A stretch of 64,000 bases of DNA from an uncultured Sphingomonadaceae bacterium (GTDB taxonomy: Bacteria > Pseudomonadota > Alphaproteobacteria > Sphingomonadales > Sphingomonadaceae), in contig CANMFX010000003.1 of the NCBI GenBank assembly GCA_947497315.1, positions 558,001 through 622,000 on the forward strand. Reading direction: 5' to 3'. Positions 33,800-41,953 of this stretch are shown one piece after another; position 1 is the stretch's first letter, and each line of letters opens with the position of its first letter. The notes under the pieces were generated by a model. It worked only from the letters and a program-made list of their open reading frames with translations, was not told the DNA's origin and made no database searches. The translations under genes and the position numbers were made by a program.

Positions 33800-35416
33800 T
33801 CACACGTTTGCCATCGAAATGCTTGGGCTTGCCTTTGCCTCCCGATGAATCAAGTGGTCTGCCAATCTGAGGCTAAGTGCCATGATACCCAGTGTCGGAT
33901 TGGCCCATCCTGACGTTGCAAAAACCGAGCTGCCAGCGACATAAAGGTTATGCAAACCATGCACACGGCAATCGGCATCGACAACACCGGTACGCGGTGA
34001 TCCTGACATCCGGGTCGTTCCCATATGATGATAACCGCCATGGGCATGAGTAGAGATAAGCCGGTCGGTGGTCCAAAGTGTTTCGGTATCTTCCAGCCAT
34101 GGGGCCGGATCAAATTTTCCGATACCAAGCCGTTCGAGCTCTTTGGCAAATTCCTGCATCATGACTTTGACACTATGCTTGTCGATATCGCTAAAACGCC
34201 AGTCAAGTTCTGCCAGCGGCATGCCCAGCGCGTCGCGCTCCGTGGCCAGTTTTACCCGACTTGCGGGATTAGGGGCCTGCTCCGCCCGGACCACGGCGCT
34301 GAGACGCCAGCCAAAACCCAAAAGCATCCACGGACGAAGCGGATCCACAACTTCATGGGCGCGCATGGCGGCTCTTTTGATATTGAGCCACAGCGTCCGG
34401 TTCGACTGGGTAGGGGAGAGGGAATGTTTCAGGCCATGATAAGCTTTCATCGTCGCGATCATGTCCGCCTTTGCCTGCTGTCTGACGGCAAGTGAGAAGG
34501 CGCTGTTAAGTATTCCTTCGCGCCGCTGCATGGCGTCGGAGGGACGTATCAGCGCTGCATGAACATTTCCGCCGGAGTCGCGTATCCGCCCGTTGAGTAG
34601 TTTCAGCAGCTGCCAAAACTGCCCCTTTTTGACTTGACCGCCGCGCGCATGGGGATGTTCCATGAAATAGCGACCGACCTGATCATAACCATTGCCGATA
34701 TCGGCGTTGAGAAGCAGCCGCGCATTGTCTATCCCGCCTGCCGCGAGCACATATTGCTGTGCGCAGACGGCGGCGGTTTTCCCGGAAATGTCAGTAACGG
34801 ACAGTCCGTTGACCCGTTGACCGTCGTTGCCCGTTTCAATGGCCGTGACGGTCGCGTGTAACAGGATGTGCACATTTTGACTGTCCACCAGATCTTGACA
34901 TTTGCGCAATGTAAAGCGTTCAGTTTGCGGTGTAAATTGCCAGAAATCCGTTGTCAGGCCCTGTTTTTCGAAAGCAGGGGGCTGTTGTCCGAACTGCTCC
35001 CAAAGATCTTCAGGTGATTGATTCGCCGGCAAATCAAGTAGTGCCCGCGCGCTATCATAATAAGGTTTGAGATCATCAAACGAGATCGGCCAACCGCTAT
35101 GGGGTATCCAGTCCCGGCGTTCGAGATCAATAGGGTTAAACTCCGCACAGCGCCCGCCCCAGATGGCGGTGGTTCCGCCAAAAAAACGCAGACGTGAATC
35201 TACCAGTGGATAATAGTCATGGCCGGTTGATGGTCCTTCGGCCAGCGCCTGAATATCAGATTCAAAATCAATGCCGCCGCTTTCCAGCAGCAAGACTCTC
35301 TGGCCTAATTTATCCAGTCGGCGCGCCAGTGTAATGCCCGCTGCGCCTGCTCCAACAATACAAACATCCGTTTCGAACCGCGTCGAGGGATCGGATTTCC
35401 TCAGGTCAATAATCAC
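33800..35416 (-). CDS. GMC family FAD-dependent oxidoreductase
   Basis: A 538-residue flavoenzyme of the glucose-methanol-choline type. The FAD-binding motif is VCIVGAGAAGITLARRL, with the second GMC stretch in GGTTAIWGGRCAEFNPIDL. The C-terminal active-site region carries HHMGTTRMSGSPRTGVVD and AGSSVFATSGWANPTLGIMA; the catalytic His pair is expected near TSGWANPT, where the second His/Asn position is Asn. No signal peptide is visible, so it is cytoplasmic. It oxidises an alcohol or sugar; the substrate is unknown. Its promoter and a leader hairpin are listed separately. Confidence 0.87.
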   Translation of the reverse strand: MIIDLRKSDPSTRFETDVCIVGAGAAGITLARRLDKLGQRVLLLESGGIDFESDIQALAEGPSTGHDYYPLVDSRLRFFGGTTAIWGGRCAEFNPIDLERRDWIPHSGWPISFDDLKPYYDSARALLDLPANQSPEDLWEQFGQQPPAFEKQGLTTDFWQFTPQTERFTLRKCQDLVDSQNVHILLHATVTAIETGNDGQRVNGLSVTDISGKTAAVCAQQYVLAAGGIDNARLLLNADIGNGYDQVGRYFMEHPHARGGQVKKGQFWQLLKLLNGRIRDSGGNVHAALIRPSDAMQRREGILNSAFSLAVRQQAKADMIATMKAYHGLKHSLSPTQSNRTLWLNIKRAAMRAHEVVDPLRPWMLLGFGWRLSAVVRAEQAPNPASRVKLATERDALGMPLAELDWRFSDIDKHSVKVMMQEFAKELERLGIGKFDPAPWLEDTETLWTTDRLISTHAHGGYHHMGTTRMSGSPRTGVVDADCRVHGLHNLYVAGSSVFATSGWANPTLGIMALSLRLADHLIHREAKASPSISMANV

Positions 35417-35440
35417 TAGGTTGCCTCAAACAAAACAGTT

Positions 35441-35460
35441 TCCGTGCTCCGCAACACGGA
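35441..35460. other. Hairpin in the GMC gene leader
   Basis: TCCGTG-CTCCGCAA-CACGGA gives a 6-bp perfect stem with an 8-base loop, 25-44 bases before the GMC start codon and just after the predicted transcription start. Too small to call a riboswitch. Confidence 0.3.
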
Positions 35461-35480
35461 CGATGACCCTACCAAGACCA

Positions 35481-35508
35481 TTTATAGCGTTTTTCGTGAG
35501 CTCGGCAA
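35481..35508 (-). promoter_or_regulatory. Predicted promoter of the GMC oxidoreductase gene
   Basis: On the minus strand TTGCCG (35508-35503) and TATAAA (35486-35481) are 16 bases apart. This predicts a transcript starting near 35475, giving a leader of about 60 bases. The 193-bp gap to the preceding gene supports an independent promoter. Confidence 0.45.
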
Positions 35509-35609
35509 AAAATAATATATATTGGCCGGTAATGTTAAGCTTTAACCTGCTACATTGCTGTGCGTTAAATCACAGTTTGAACGGGGAAACGCCATTCAAA
35601 ATGGTTCCC

Positions 35610-36767
35610 TTAACGGTCGTGATTAAAGATCAAGCTGCCTCGGTTGTATAGTTCTGAAACCAGAGATATGACGTCATCCGACCCGGCAAGTTTCTCATCC
35701 AGTTCTACGCGATCCCTTGCACATAGTTTCTCAGCGAAAACGCCGGTTTGATCGGCACAGGTAAAGCATGCGCCATCGACAAATAGCAGAACTGAAACGG
35801 CTGATTGCCGAATGTAGGAAAAACGGCTGGCAGGATTGCGGTAGAGGGGCAAGCCACTGACCAGATTTTTCCTGATCTGCAGCACGTCAACGACCTCTTC
35901 GGCGCGCCAGTCGACGTCTGGATATTTTGGCGTGCTGCTGTATTGGCCAAACCAGCGTGCAAACGCTTCCCGGTCGCCGATTTTTTCCATGATCATATTG
36001 TGGAGACATACGATTGCTTCCGGTTGTATCTCGCCGGGGTTCTCTTGTGGCGTCATGACGGGGTCGCGGTAACGGTCATCGTCCTTCATATCCGCGAGCA
36101 GGTCATCGGCCCAGTAACCAATCAGTTCGCTGCGCGACGGGGCGCGAAAGCCGATGGAATATGTCATGCAGTGCTGACCGATAGCGACGCCATTATGCGC
36201 TAGACCGGGCGGGACATAAAGTATGTCGCCGGGTTCGCAAATCCATTCATCAGTTGCGTCGAAACTGGAGAGCAGTCGCAAATCATCATGCGGCATTAAT
36301 TTGGTGTCCTCGTCACAGGAAACGCCTACTTGCCACCTGCGCTGGCCCAAGCCCTGAATCAGAAAAACATCATATTGATCAAAATGCGGGCCAACGCCAC
36401 CGCCTTCGGTTGCGTAACTGACCATCACATCATCGATCCGCCAGTTGGGGATGAAGCGAAACGGCTCGATCAGCGCGGCCACTTCCGGCACATAGTGATC
36501 GACGGCCTGTATCAGCAGCGTCCAATGTTTTTCGCCGAGCTGGCCGAAACGTGTTTCAGGGAAAGGGCCGTGTTCGAGTTCCCAACCGCCTGCTGCGGCC
36601 GTCTGCGTGATCAAGCGCGATTCCACGCCTTCTTCGCATGCCAAACCCGCCAGATCATCCGGCTCCAGCGGGTCTTCCCAAGACCGCCACGGATTTTTGA
36701 TCAGCAATGGTTTTTTTTGCCAATAGTCCCGCAGGAAACTGTCGGCGTTGAAATCGGTCAATTGCAT
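35610..36767 (-). CDS. RoxA/YcfD-type JmjC ribosomal oxygenase
   Basis: A 385-residue cupin-fold Fe(II)/2-oxoglutarate oxygenase of the ribosomal-protein hydroxylase group. The typical opening DSFLRDYWQKKPLLIKNPW is present. The iron site is HxD in GVGPHFDQYDVFLIQGLGQR and the distal His in PPGLAHNGVAIG. The C-terminal region (residues about 270-380) forms the winged-helix domain used by RoxA. The E. coli homologue hydroxylates Arg81 of ribosomal protein L16 (uL16). The ATG at 36767 matches the family start; an upstream in-frame TTG adds five residues and lacks support. Confidence 0.88.
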   Translation of the reverse strand: MQLTDFNADSFLRDYWQKKPLLIKNPWRSWEDPLEPDDLAGLACEEGVESRLITQTAAAGGWELEHGPFPETRFGQLGEKHWTLLIQAVDHYVPEVAALIEPFRFIPNWRIDDVMVSYATEGGGVGPHFDQYDVFLIQGLGQRRWQVGVSCDEDTKLMPHDDLRLLSSFDATDEWICEPGDILYVPPGLAHNGVAIGQHCMTYSIGFRAPSRSELIGYWADDLLADMKDDDRYRDPVMTPQENPGEIQPEAIVCLHNMIMEKIGDREAFARWFGQYSSTPKYPDVDWRAEEVVDVLQIRKNLVSGLPLYRNPASRFSYIRQSAVSVLLFVDGACFTCADQTGVFAEKLCARDRVELDEKLAGSDDVISLVSELYNRGSLIFNHDR

Positions 36768-37110
36768 ATGTGCCCTATACAAAAGCGGCCGGGATAATCA
36801 TCAATAATAACGTTCGATACCGGAAAAGTCTCTCCGTCAAGTCCGGTTGGTTTTCAAATAACTGCAGACAGTGGAAAGCGGCAAATTCTTTCCGGTGGGT
36901 GGCAATTTTTTGCCGAAACAACTGTCTTGCCTGCCTCTTGACCGGGAGAAAGTCGGCAAATGGCTCGTTCCAACGCCTGCAACCAAAACTGGCACAGGCT
37001 TTGCTCTGTTCGGCTCAAGATATCGAAATGTCGCGCCTGCGTCTGTGTTCGCATCGCGGTGAAGCAGGGTCGCCATAGATGGGTAGATCCGCAAAAGAGG
37101 ACCGAAACTT
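36768..37110. other. 343-bp divergent intergenic region
   Basis: Lies between the divergent RoxA-type and HAD-domain genes. The only notable content is the compact inverted-repeat array at 36864-36930 (listed separately). A TTGACC at 36938-36943 has no -10 box at the right distance. Several short open frames overlap here but none has a ribosome-binding site or family-like sequence. Confidence 0.5.
36864..36930. ncRNA. Possible three-way-junction structure (unknown RNA or site)
   Basis: Three nested pairings fit in 67 bases. P1: AGACAGT (36866-36872) with ACTGTCT (36921-36927), extendable by two pairs past a bulged T. P2: GGAAAG (36873-36878) with CTTTCC (36888-36893), 9-base loop. P3: GGCAA (36901-36905) with TTGCC (36910-36914), TTTT loop. 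P2 and P3 sit within P1, as in a three-way junction. The strand and whether it is transcribed are unknown. Confidence 0.3.
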
Positions 37111-39516
37111 ATGAAGAAAACCGTTGCAGCTTGGGAAATCGAAACGCTTCTTGATGATCTGGATGAGAATATAGAAATATTGTCGCTGGACTGTTTCGAC
37201 ACGTTGATCTGGCGGAACGTAAACCGGCCAACGGACGTTTTTCATGATCTGGATATCCCGGAATGCAACATGGAACTGCGTGTTCTGGCGGAGAAGCGGG
37301 CGCGCAAGTCACTCATTCTCAATGCGAACAAGAATGACGTCACGATTGAAGAAATTTATCAAAAGATGTTCCTGGGCGCCGATGATGCGCGTATTTCAAA
37401 ATGTGTTGAAGAAGAGCTGTTGGCAGAGGCCCGACATTGCTTCGCCTTTCAGCCTGTAGCCGAACTGGTTGCGCGCGCTAAAAGCCGCGGCCTGAAAATC
37501 ATTATCGTTTCGGATACTTATTTGCCGGAACCGTTGCTTCGCCGATTGATAACAGATGCAGCTGGTTCAGAAATCGCTGAAAAAATCGATCGCATTTTCT
37601 GTTCCTGCGAATATGGCATGGGTAAAGCAGGTGGTCTTTTTAAACCTGTATTAGCTGACTTGGGGATATCGCCGGGAAAAATCCTCCATTTGGGTGATAA
37701 TCTCGAAGCCGACTTTAAAGCCCCCGCGAAACTCGGGATTCATGGTGTTCACTTCGAACAGTTTGATGATGAAGCTGCCGAACGCCTGCGGCTGGAAGCG
37801 GTCGCTGCAACCATAATGGATAAAGATATCCGTAAAGTCTTCCCGGCTTTACAGCCGCATCGCGCACAGATTTCGCTGCGACAAAAAAATGACCCGACCT
37901 TTCAATTTGGTCACGATGTATTGGGTCCGATATTTCAGGGTTTCTCTAGCTGGATTGCAGAAGAGGCAAAGGACATTGAAACGAAGACAGGAAAGAAGCC
38001 CAAACTGCTTTTCCTGCTAAGAGATGGCTTTCTACCGGCTCAGGCTTTCACCAAGATCTATCCGGAATATGCCGACCAGGTGGCGATGGTCGAACTTAGT
38101 CGCTTCACCGCCAATGCAGCGAGTTTCACGAACAAAGATGCGATCAAGTCCTTTTTGATGGCCGAAGCAACGAGCAACAAGAAAGATGCCTATTCGAACC
38201 AGCGCCAAGCGGCCTATTGCCGACAGCTGCTTTTCGGCAAAGACGAGATACCGAAGCTGGCTGCTACTAAGACTCCCGAGGCCTTTATTCGTGAAGTTCT
38301 AAAACAGAAAAACGTCAAAAAGATCGTTGCTCGTTCCAGGAAATTTCGAGCCGGACTGGTCGCGCATCTTCAAAATAACGGTGTGGAAAAAGGCGATAGC
38401 GTTGTTTTTGTTGATCTGGGGTATAACGGGTCTGTCCAGAATGTGATTGAACCGGTGCTCAATTCCGAAATGAGCCTCGACATATCCGGTCGTTATCTCC
38501 TTCTTCGGGAGTTGATGATAACTGATCTTGATAAAAAAGGTCTCATCGATATCCGCCACTATGATAATAGCGCGCTCAACGCTCTGTGCGAGTCTATTGC
38601 AGTTCTGGAGCAGCTCAGCACGCAATCAAATGGCTCTGTTCTTGGATATAGCGAAACAGGAGAGCCAAAGCGTGACACGGCCGATATCAAGGGAGAACAG
38701 AGTGACGAGCGCGATCAGGCGCAAGCGGCTTGTTTAAGCTATATTGAGAAAATCGGCCACGGATGGGCAACAACGCCGCGTTCATGGGACAGCGATTGCG
38801 CCCGTCAAATGGCGACTGCCTGTCTTTCACGACTCTTGTTCTTGCCTGTTGAGCGGGAGATCGGGATCTTTGAAAATTTCAATCATGACGTAAACCTGGG
38901 CACAAAAGACATGCTCAAATTTATCGATCCGGAATCGGCGGAACAGGGAATAAGACGCCGCGGATTATTCTACACCAAAAACATCTCCCGGATTTATTTG
39001 CCCGGAGAATTAAAGCAGAGAGGGATGGAAGCTCTGCTCCCCCTGTTTACCGGCAATCGTTTCGGGCTTGATTTGCGGCAAAACGATTTCCAGAGCGGGG
39101 GCATGAAAGTCCCGGTTGTGCTCGCCGACGACCAAGAGCATATTCAGGTGGAAATTGATGCCTACCCGACGGGTGATGGTTACTATCAAGCCCTGATTCC
39201 AGCCGGCAACGGCCGGTTTAATATTGCGATCATGCTAGGACAAGTCTGCGAATGGTTGCAGGTGGAAGAGGTCAATTTTCAAGAAATCGAAAATTTCATG
39301 GCGAAGAAAATCGATGATGACGCGATTGCGGCTCACCCGGTCTATGAAGGAATGACGGAAAATGCACCCGGCCTCCACCGTTGCGGCAGGAAAGATGCGT
39401 TCATGTTCGTCCCACCCCCAACTATCACCACTGGTGAAGCACTCATGCTGAATCTGGTTTTCCGGCCAACAATATTGAGTAGTTCGCCCCAAATTGCTGC
39501 GCGAAAGGTCGCCTGA
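37111..39516 (+). CDS. Large HAD-domain protein, probably of surface polysaccharide type
   Basis: An 801-residue cytoplasmic protein. Residues about 22-240 are a HAD domain: motif I SLDCFDTLIW, motif II IIIVSDTYLPE, motif III Lys in EYGMGKAGGLFKPVL, motif IV LHLGDNLEADFKAPAKLGI. The second Asp of the usual DxD in motif I is Phe29, as in the large 'FDxFDTL' group found near polysaccharide genes, so ordinary phosphatase activity is doubtful. Residues about 270-540 hold a second recurring block (PKLLFLLRDGFLPAQAF, FVDLGYNGSVQNVIEPVL). Residues 540-801 are unrecognised, partly beta-rich. No membrane segment is visible. It is followed after two bases by a methyltransferase gene, clearly in one operon. 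Confidence 0.8.
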   Translation: MKKTVAAWEIETLLDDLDENIEILSLDCFDTLIWRNVNRPTDVFHDLDIPECNMELRVLAEKRARKSLILNANKNDVTIEEIYQKMFLGADDARISKCVEEELLAEARHCFAFQPVAELVARAKSRGLKIIIVSDTYLPEPLLRRLITDAAGSEIAEKIDRIFCSCEYGMGKAGGLFKPVLADLGISPGKILHLGDNLEADFKAPAKLGIHGVHFEQFDDEAAERLRLEAVAATIMDKDIRKVFPALQPHRAQISLRQKNDPTFQFGHDVLGPIFQGFSSWIAEEAKDIETKTGKKPKLLFLLRDGFLPAQAFTKIYPEYADQVAMVELSRFTANAASFTNKDAIKSFLMAEATSNKKDAYSNQRQAAYCRQLLFGKDEIPKLAATKTPEAFIREVLKQKNVKKIVARSRKFRAGLVAHLQNNGVEKGDSVVFVDLGYNGSVQNVIEPVLNSEMSLDISGRYLLLRELMITDLDKKGLIDIRHYDNSALNALCESIAVLEQLSTQSNGSVLGYSETGEPKRDTADIKGEQSDERDQAQAACLSYIEKIGHGWATTPRSWDSDCARQMATACLSRLLFLPVEREIGIFENFNHDVNLGTKDMLKFIDPESAEQGIRRRGLFYTKNISRIYLPGELKQRGMEALLPLFTGNRFGLDLRQNDFQSGGMKVPVVLADDQEHIQVEIDAYPTGDGYYQALIPAGNGRFNIAIMLGQVCEWLQVEEVNFQEIENFMAKKIDDDAIAAHPVYEGMTENAPGLHRCGRKDAFMFVPPPTITTGEALMLNLVFRPTILSSSPQIAARKVA

Positions 39517-39518
39517 AC

Positions 39519-40334
39519 ATGCCTGATCTTCTGATTCATTCAATGTCCGAATTTTCCGACATCATTGTCAATGCGATGAACATCGCCAACGTTTCGGAAA
39601 TTGCCGAAATCGGAGCGGAATATGGCGGGATGACAAGCATATTGGCTGATTATGTCGAGGCGAATGATGGTCATCTTTACAGCATAGACCCGACGCCAAA
39701 GCGGGAATTTCTGGATTGGGTTGCTGCTCATAAAAAGGTGACTCATATTGCAAAACCAAGTCTGGACGCTTTTGCTAAACTCAAAAATATCGATCTCTGG
39801 CTGGTGGACGGGGACCATAACTGGTTCACCGTTTATCATGAGCTCAAAGCCATTGAGGCGGCAAGTACCAGGGACAAGAAACCGTTCTTTGCGATTATGC
39901 ATGATGTCTGTTGGCCCGCCGCCCATCGCGACATGTATTATGCTCCGGATGCCATTCCGGACGAATATCGCCATGACTATTGTATGGATAGCGGCGCGAA
40001 ACCCGGACAATCGGGATTGCTCCGCGAACAAGGCATGCGGGGAATGGGTCATTTTGGCTGGGCTCTGCATGAAGGCGGCGAGCGTAACGGTGTAAAATGC
40101 GCTGTTGTTGACTTTATCAACGAAGCGGAAGCCAATGGACGTGCCATGGCCTATGCCGAGATTCCGGCAGTCTTCGGACTCGGTATATTATTCGATGTCG
40201 ATGCACCCTGGGCCGGCCCGTTGAGTGATTTTCTTGTCCCGTTTCACGACAATCCCCTAATCGCCAAGCTGGAGCAAAATCGGCTGGCCAATTATCTGAC
40301 CGTGCTGGATTGGCAGGATGGTGCCATTGGCTAG
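39519..40334 (+). CDS. Class I SAM-dependent methyltransferase
   Basis: A 271-residue methyltransferase of the Methyltransf_24 type. The SAM motif is IAEIGAEYGGMTSILADY, followed by an acidic residue ending beta-2 (HLYSIDPTP) and the motif IV-like WLVDGDHNWFTVYHEL. The C-terminal ~100 residues are specific and unrecognised. Such proteins typically methylate sugars, nucleotide-sugars or small metabolites. It starts two bases after the HAD gene stop; tight coupling suggests the two act on the same substrate. Confidence 0.83.
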   Translation: MPDLLIHSMSEFSDIIVNAMNIANVSEIAEIGAEYGGMTSILADYVEANDGHLYSIDPTPKREFLDWVAAHKKVTHIAKPSLDAFAKLKNIDLWLVDGDHNWFTVYHELKAIEAASTRDKKPFFAIMHDVCWPAAHRDMYYAPDAIPDEYRHDYCMDSGAKPGQSGLLREQGMRGMGHFGWALHEGGERNGVKCAVVDFINEAEANGRAMAYAEIPAVFGLGILFDVDAPWAGPLSDFLVPFHDNPLIAKLEQNRLANYLTVLDWQDGAIG

Positions 40335-40422
40335 CACGGCATGATGTTCGTAATGATGTAAAGAGCTTGAGACAAGCACCTAATCATTTGCCGACAGCCG
40401 CGGTCAGTGCCAAAGACGTGCC

Positions 40423-40971
40423 ATGTCGCAACTCATCCTTTTCAACAAACCTTTCGGAGTGTTGTCGCAATTCACTGACCGCGGCACGCAAACTACCCGT
40501 CCGACCCTGTCTGCTTACATAGATTTGCCCGGCATTTATCCCGCCGGGCGGTTGGACCGGGATAGTGAGGGGTTGTTGTTGCTTACGGATGACGGGAAGC
40601 TGCAGTCACGGATCGCCGACCCCAAGTATAAAATGCCGAAAACCTATCTGGTGCAGGTTGAGGGGAATGCTGATGAAGGCAGCCTTGATCAGTTACGGCA
40701 AGGTGTGCGTTTGAAGGACGGTTTGACTCGGCCAGCTGACGTTGAGCGGATTGATGCCCCGGACCTGTGGCCTCGCGATCCGCCGGTGCGTTTTCGCAAG
40801 ACTGTGCCCGATTGCTGGCTGCAACTGACCATTCGGGAAGGGCGAAACCGGCAGGTGCGGCGGATGACGGCCGCCATAGGTCATCCCACGCTGCGGCTGG
40901 TGCGCTGGCGTATCGGTGAGTGGAGCCTGGATGGTCTGCCGTCCGGTGAATGGCGACAAGTGCCGGTCTAG
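40423..40971 (+). CDS. rluE: RluE-like 23S rRNA pseudouridine synthase
   Basis: A 182-residue pseudouridine synthase of the RsuA/RluB/E/F group without an S4 domain. Family start LILFNKPFGVLSQFTD and catalytic Asp in IYPAGRLDRDSEGLLLLTDD are clear, followed by PKYKMPKTYLVQVEG and the GRNRQVRRMTAAIGHPTLRL block. In E. coli RluE modifies U2457 of 23S rRNA; short length and lack of S4 support this assignment over RluB/RluF. It follows the methyltransferase gene by 88 bases and probably has its own promoter. Confidence 0.88.
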   Translation: MSQLILFNKPFGVLSQFTDRGTQTTRPTLSAYIDLPGIYPAGRLDRDSEGLLLLTDDGKLQSRIADPKYKMPKTYLVQVEGNADEGSLDQLRQGVRLKDGLTRPADVERIDAPDLWPRDPPVRFRKTVPDCWLQLTIREGRNRQVRRMTAAIGHPTLRLVRWRIGEWSLDGLPSGEWRQVPV

Positions 40972-40983
40972 CCCGGTAAACTT

Positions 40984-41919
40984 TCAGTCCAATATCATTT
41001 GCGAGAGTGCATGACCGGAAAGCCAGGCGCATTCGATCCGGGGACCGAGCAACCAGTCGCCACAAACACCGAGCTTGGCCTCACTATCGTAGAGCGCATC
41101 TACAGCAGCGCTGCCCGACCGTGCATAGCGCCAGCGATGAGCGACAGCATGAATGGGTGCTGGCAATTCCATACCAAGATCAGCAGCAAAAGCTTTGATC
41201 AAGGCGGCGCACACCTGCTCGGCATCATCCTCCAGATGGTCTCGCGACCAGTCGGATGATGCCTGTATGACCCAGCTGTCTGCGCCTTCGCGCATTGGTT
41301 TGTTGCTATTTCTGGCGGCCCAGCCAATGACTGCACCGTCTCTCAGGATGTTAAGGTCGGTGGCCAGCGGTTCGACAACGGCCAGCATGACGGTCCAACA
41401 AGGATCGGAGACGGTGTCGCGCGCTGTTTCAGCAAAACTGTTGTCCAGTGGATTGAGCAAGTCTGCAGCCTGTTCCGCTGGGATCGCTATGACGACGGCG
41501 TCAAACAGCGTCTCCACCGCCTCGTCTTTACCATGAAGCTGCCAGTGATCCTGTTGTTTCGTGAGGCGCTCGACGCGCATCGACCATGTGACATCATGCT
41601 CGGCCGCCATTGCCTTGACGGGTGCGTTCATTGATGGGGTTCCTACCCATGCCTCATCACCAGCCGCGGGCCATTTCGCGGCCAGGCCATTTTCGCGCCA
41701 CTGTTCTACAATTGCGTGAAAGCCTGGATCACGAGCCGTGAAATATTGCGCGCCATGGTCAAAACGTAATTCACCTGCCGCTGTCTGGGCGCGCCGCGTG
41801 GACATGCGGCCACCGGGACCTCGGGATTTGTCAAAAAGCCGAACCTGATGACCCGCAGCTACCAAAGGACCAGCACAAGCCAGCCCGGACAGACCGGCGC
41901 CGATAATGGCGATTTTCAT
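40984..41919 (-). CDS. FAD-dependent oxidoreductase (renalase-like amine oxidase fold)
   Basis: A 311-residue flavoprotein. The N-terminal dinucleotide-binding motif is IAIIGAGLSGLACAGPLVAA, and FDKSRGPGGRMSTRRAQT carries the second FAD-contact motif characteristic of the renalase-like group. The C-terminus (LGVCGDWLLGPRIECAWLSG) closes the FAD site. It has no export signal. Bacterial renalases oxidise isomeric forms of dihydronicotinamide dinucleotides; this is the best guess, not proven. It follows the helicase gene by 34 bases on the same strand. Confidence 0.8.
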   Translation of the reverse strand: MKIAIIGAGLSGLACAGPLVAAGHQVRLFDKSRGPGGRMSTRRAQTAAGELRFDHGAQYFTARDPGFHAIVEQWRENGLAAKWPAAGDEAWVGTPSMNAPVKAMAAEHDVTWSMRVERLTKQQDHWQLHGKDEAVETLFDAVVIAIPAEQAADLLNPLDNSFAETARDTVSDPCWTVMLAVVEPLATDLNILRDGAVIGWAARNSNKPMREGADSWVIQASSDWSRDHLEDDAEQVCAALIKAFAADLGMELPAPIHAVAHRWRYARSGSAAVDALYDSEAKLGVCGDWLLGPRIECAWLSGHALSQMILD

Positions 41920-41953
41920 GATTATATTCTCCGGATGTTTAGCTTGGGGTGTT

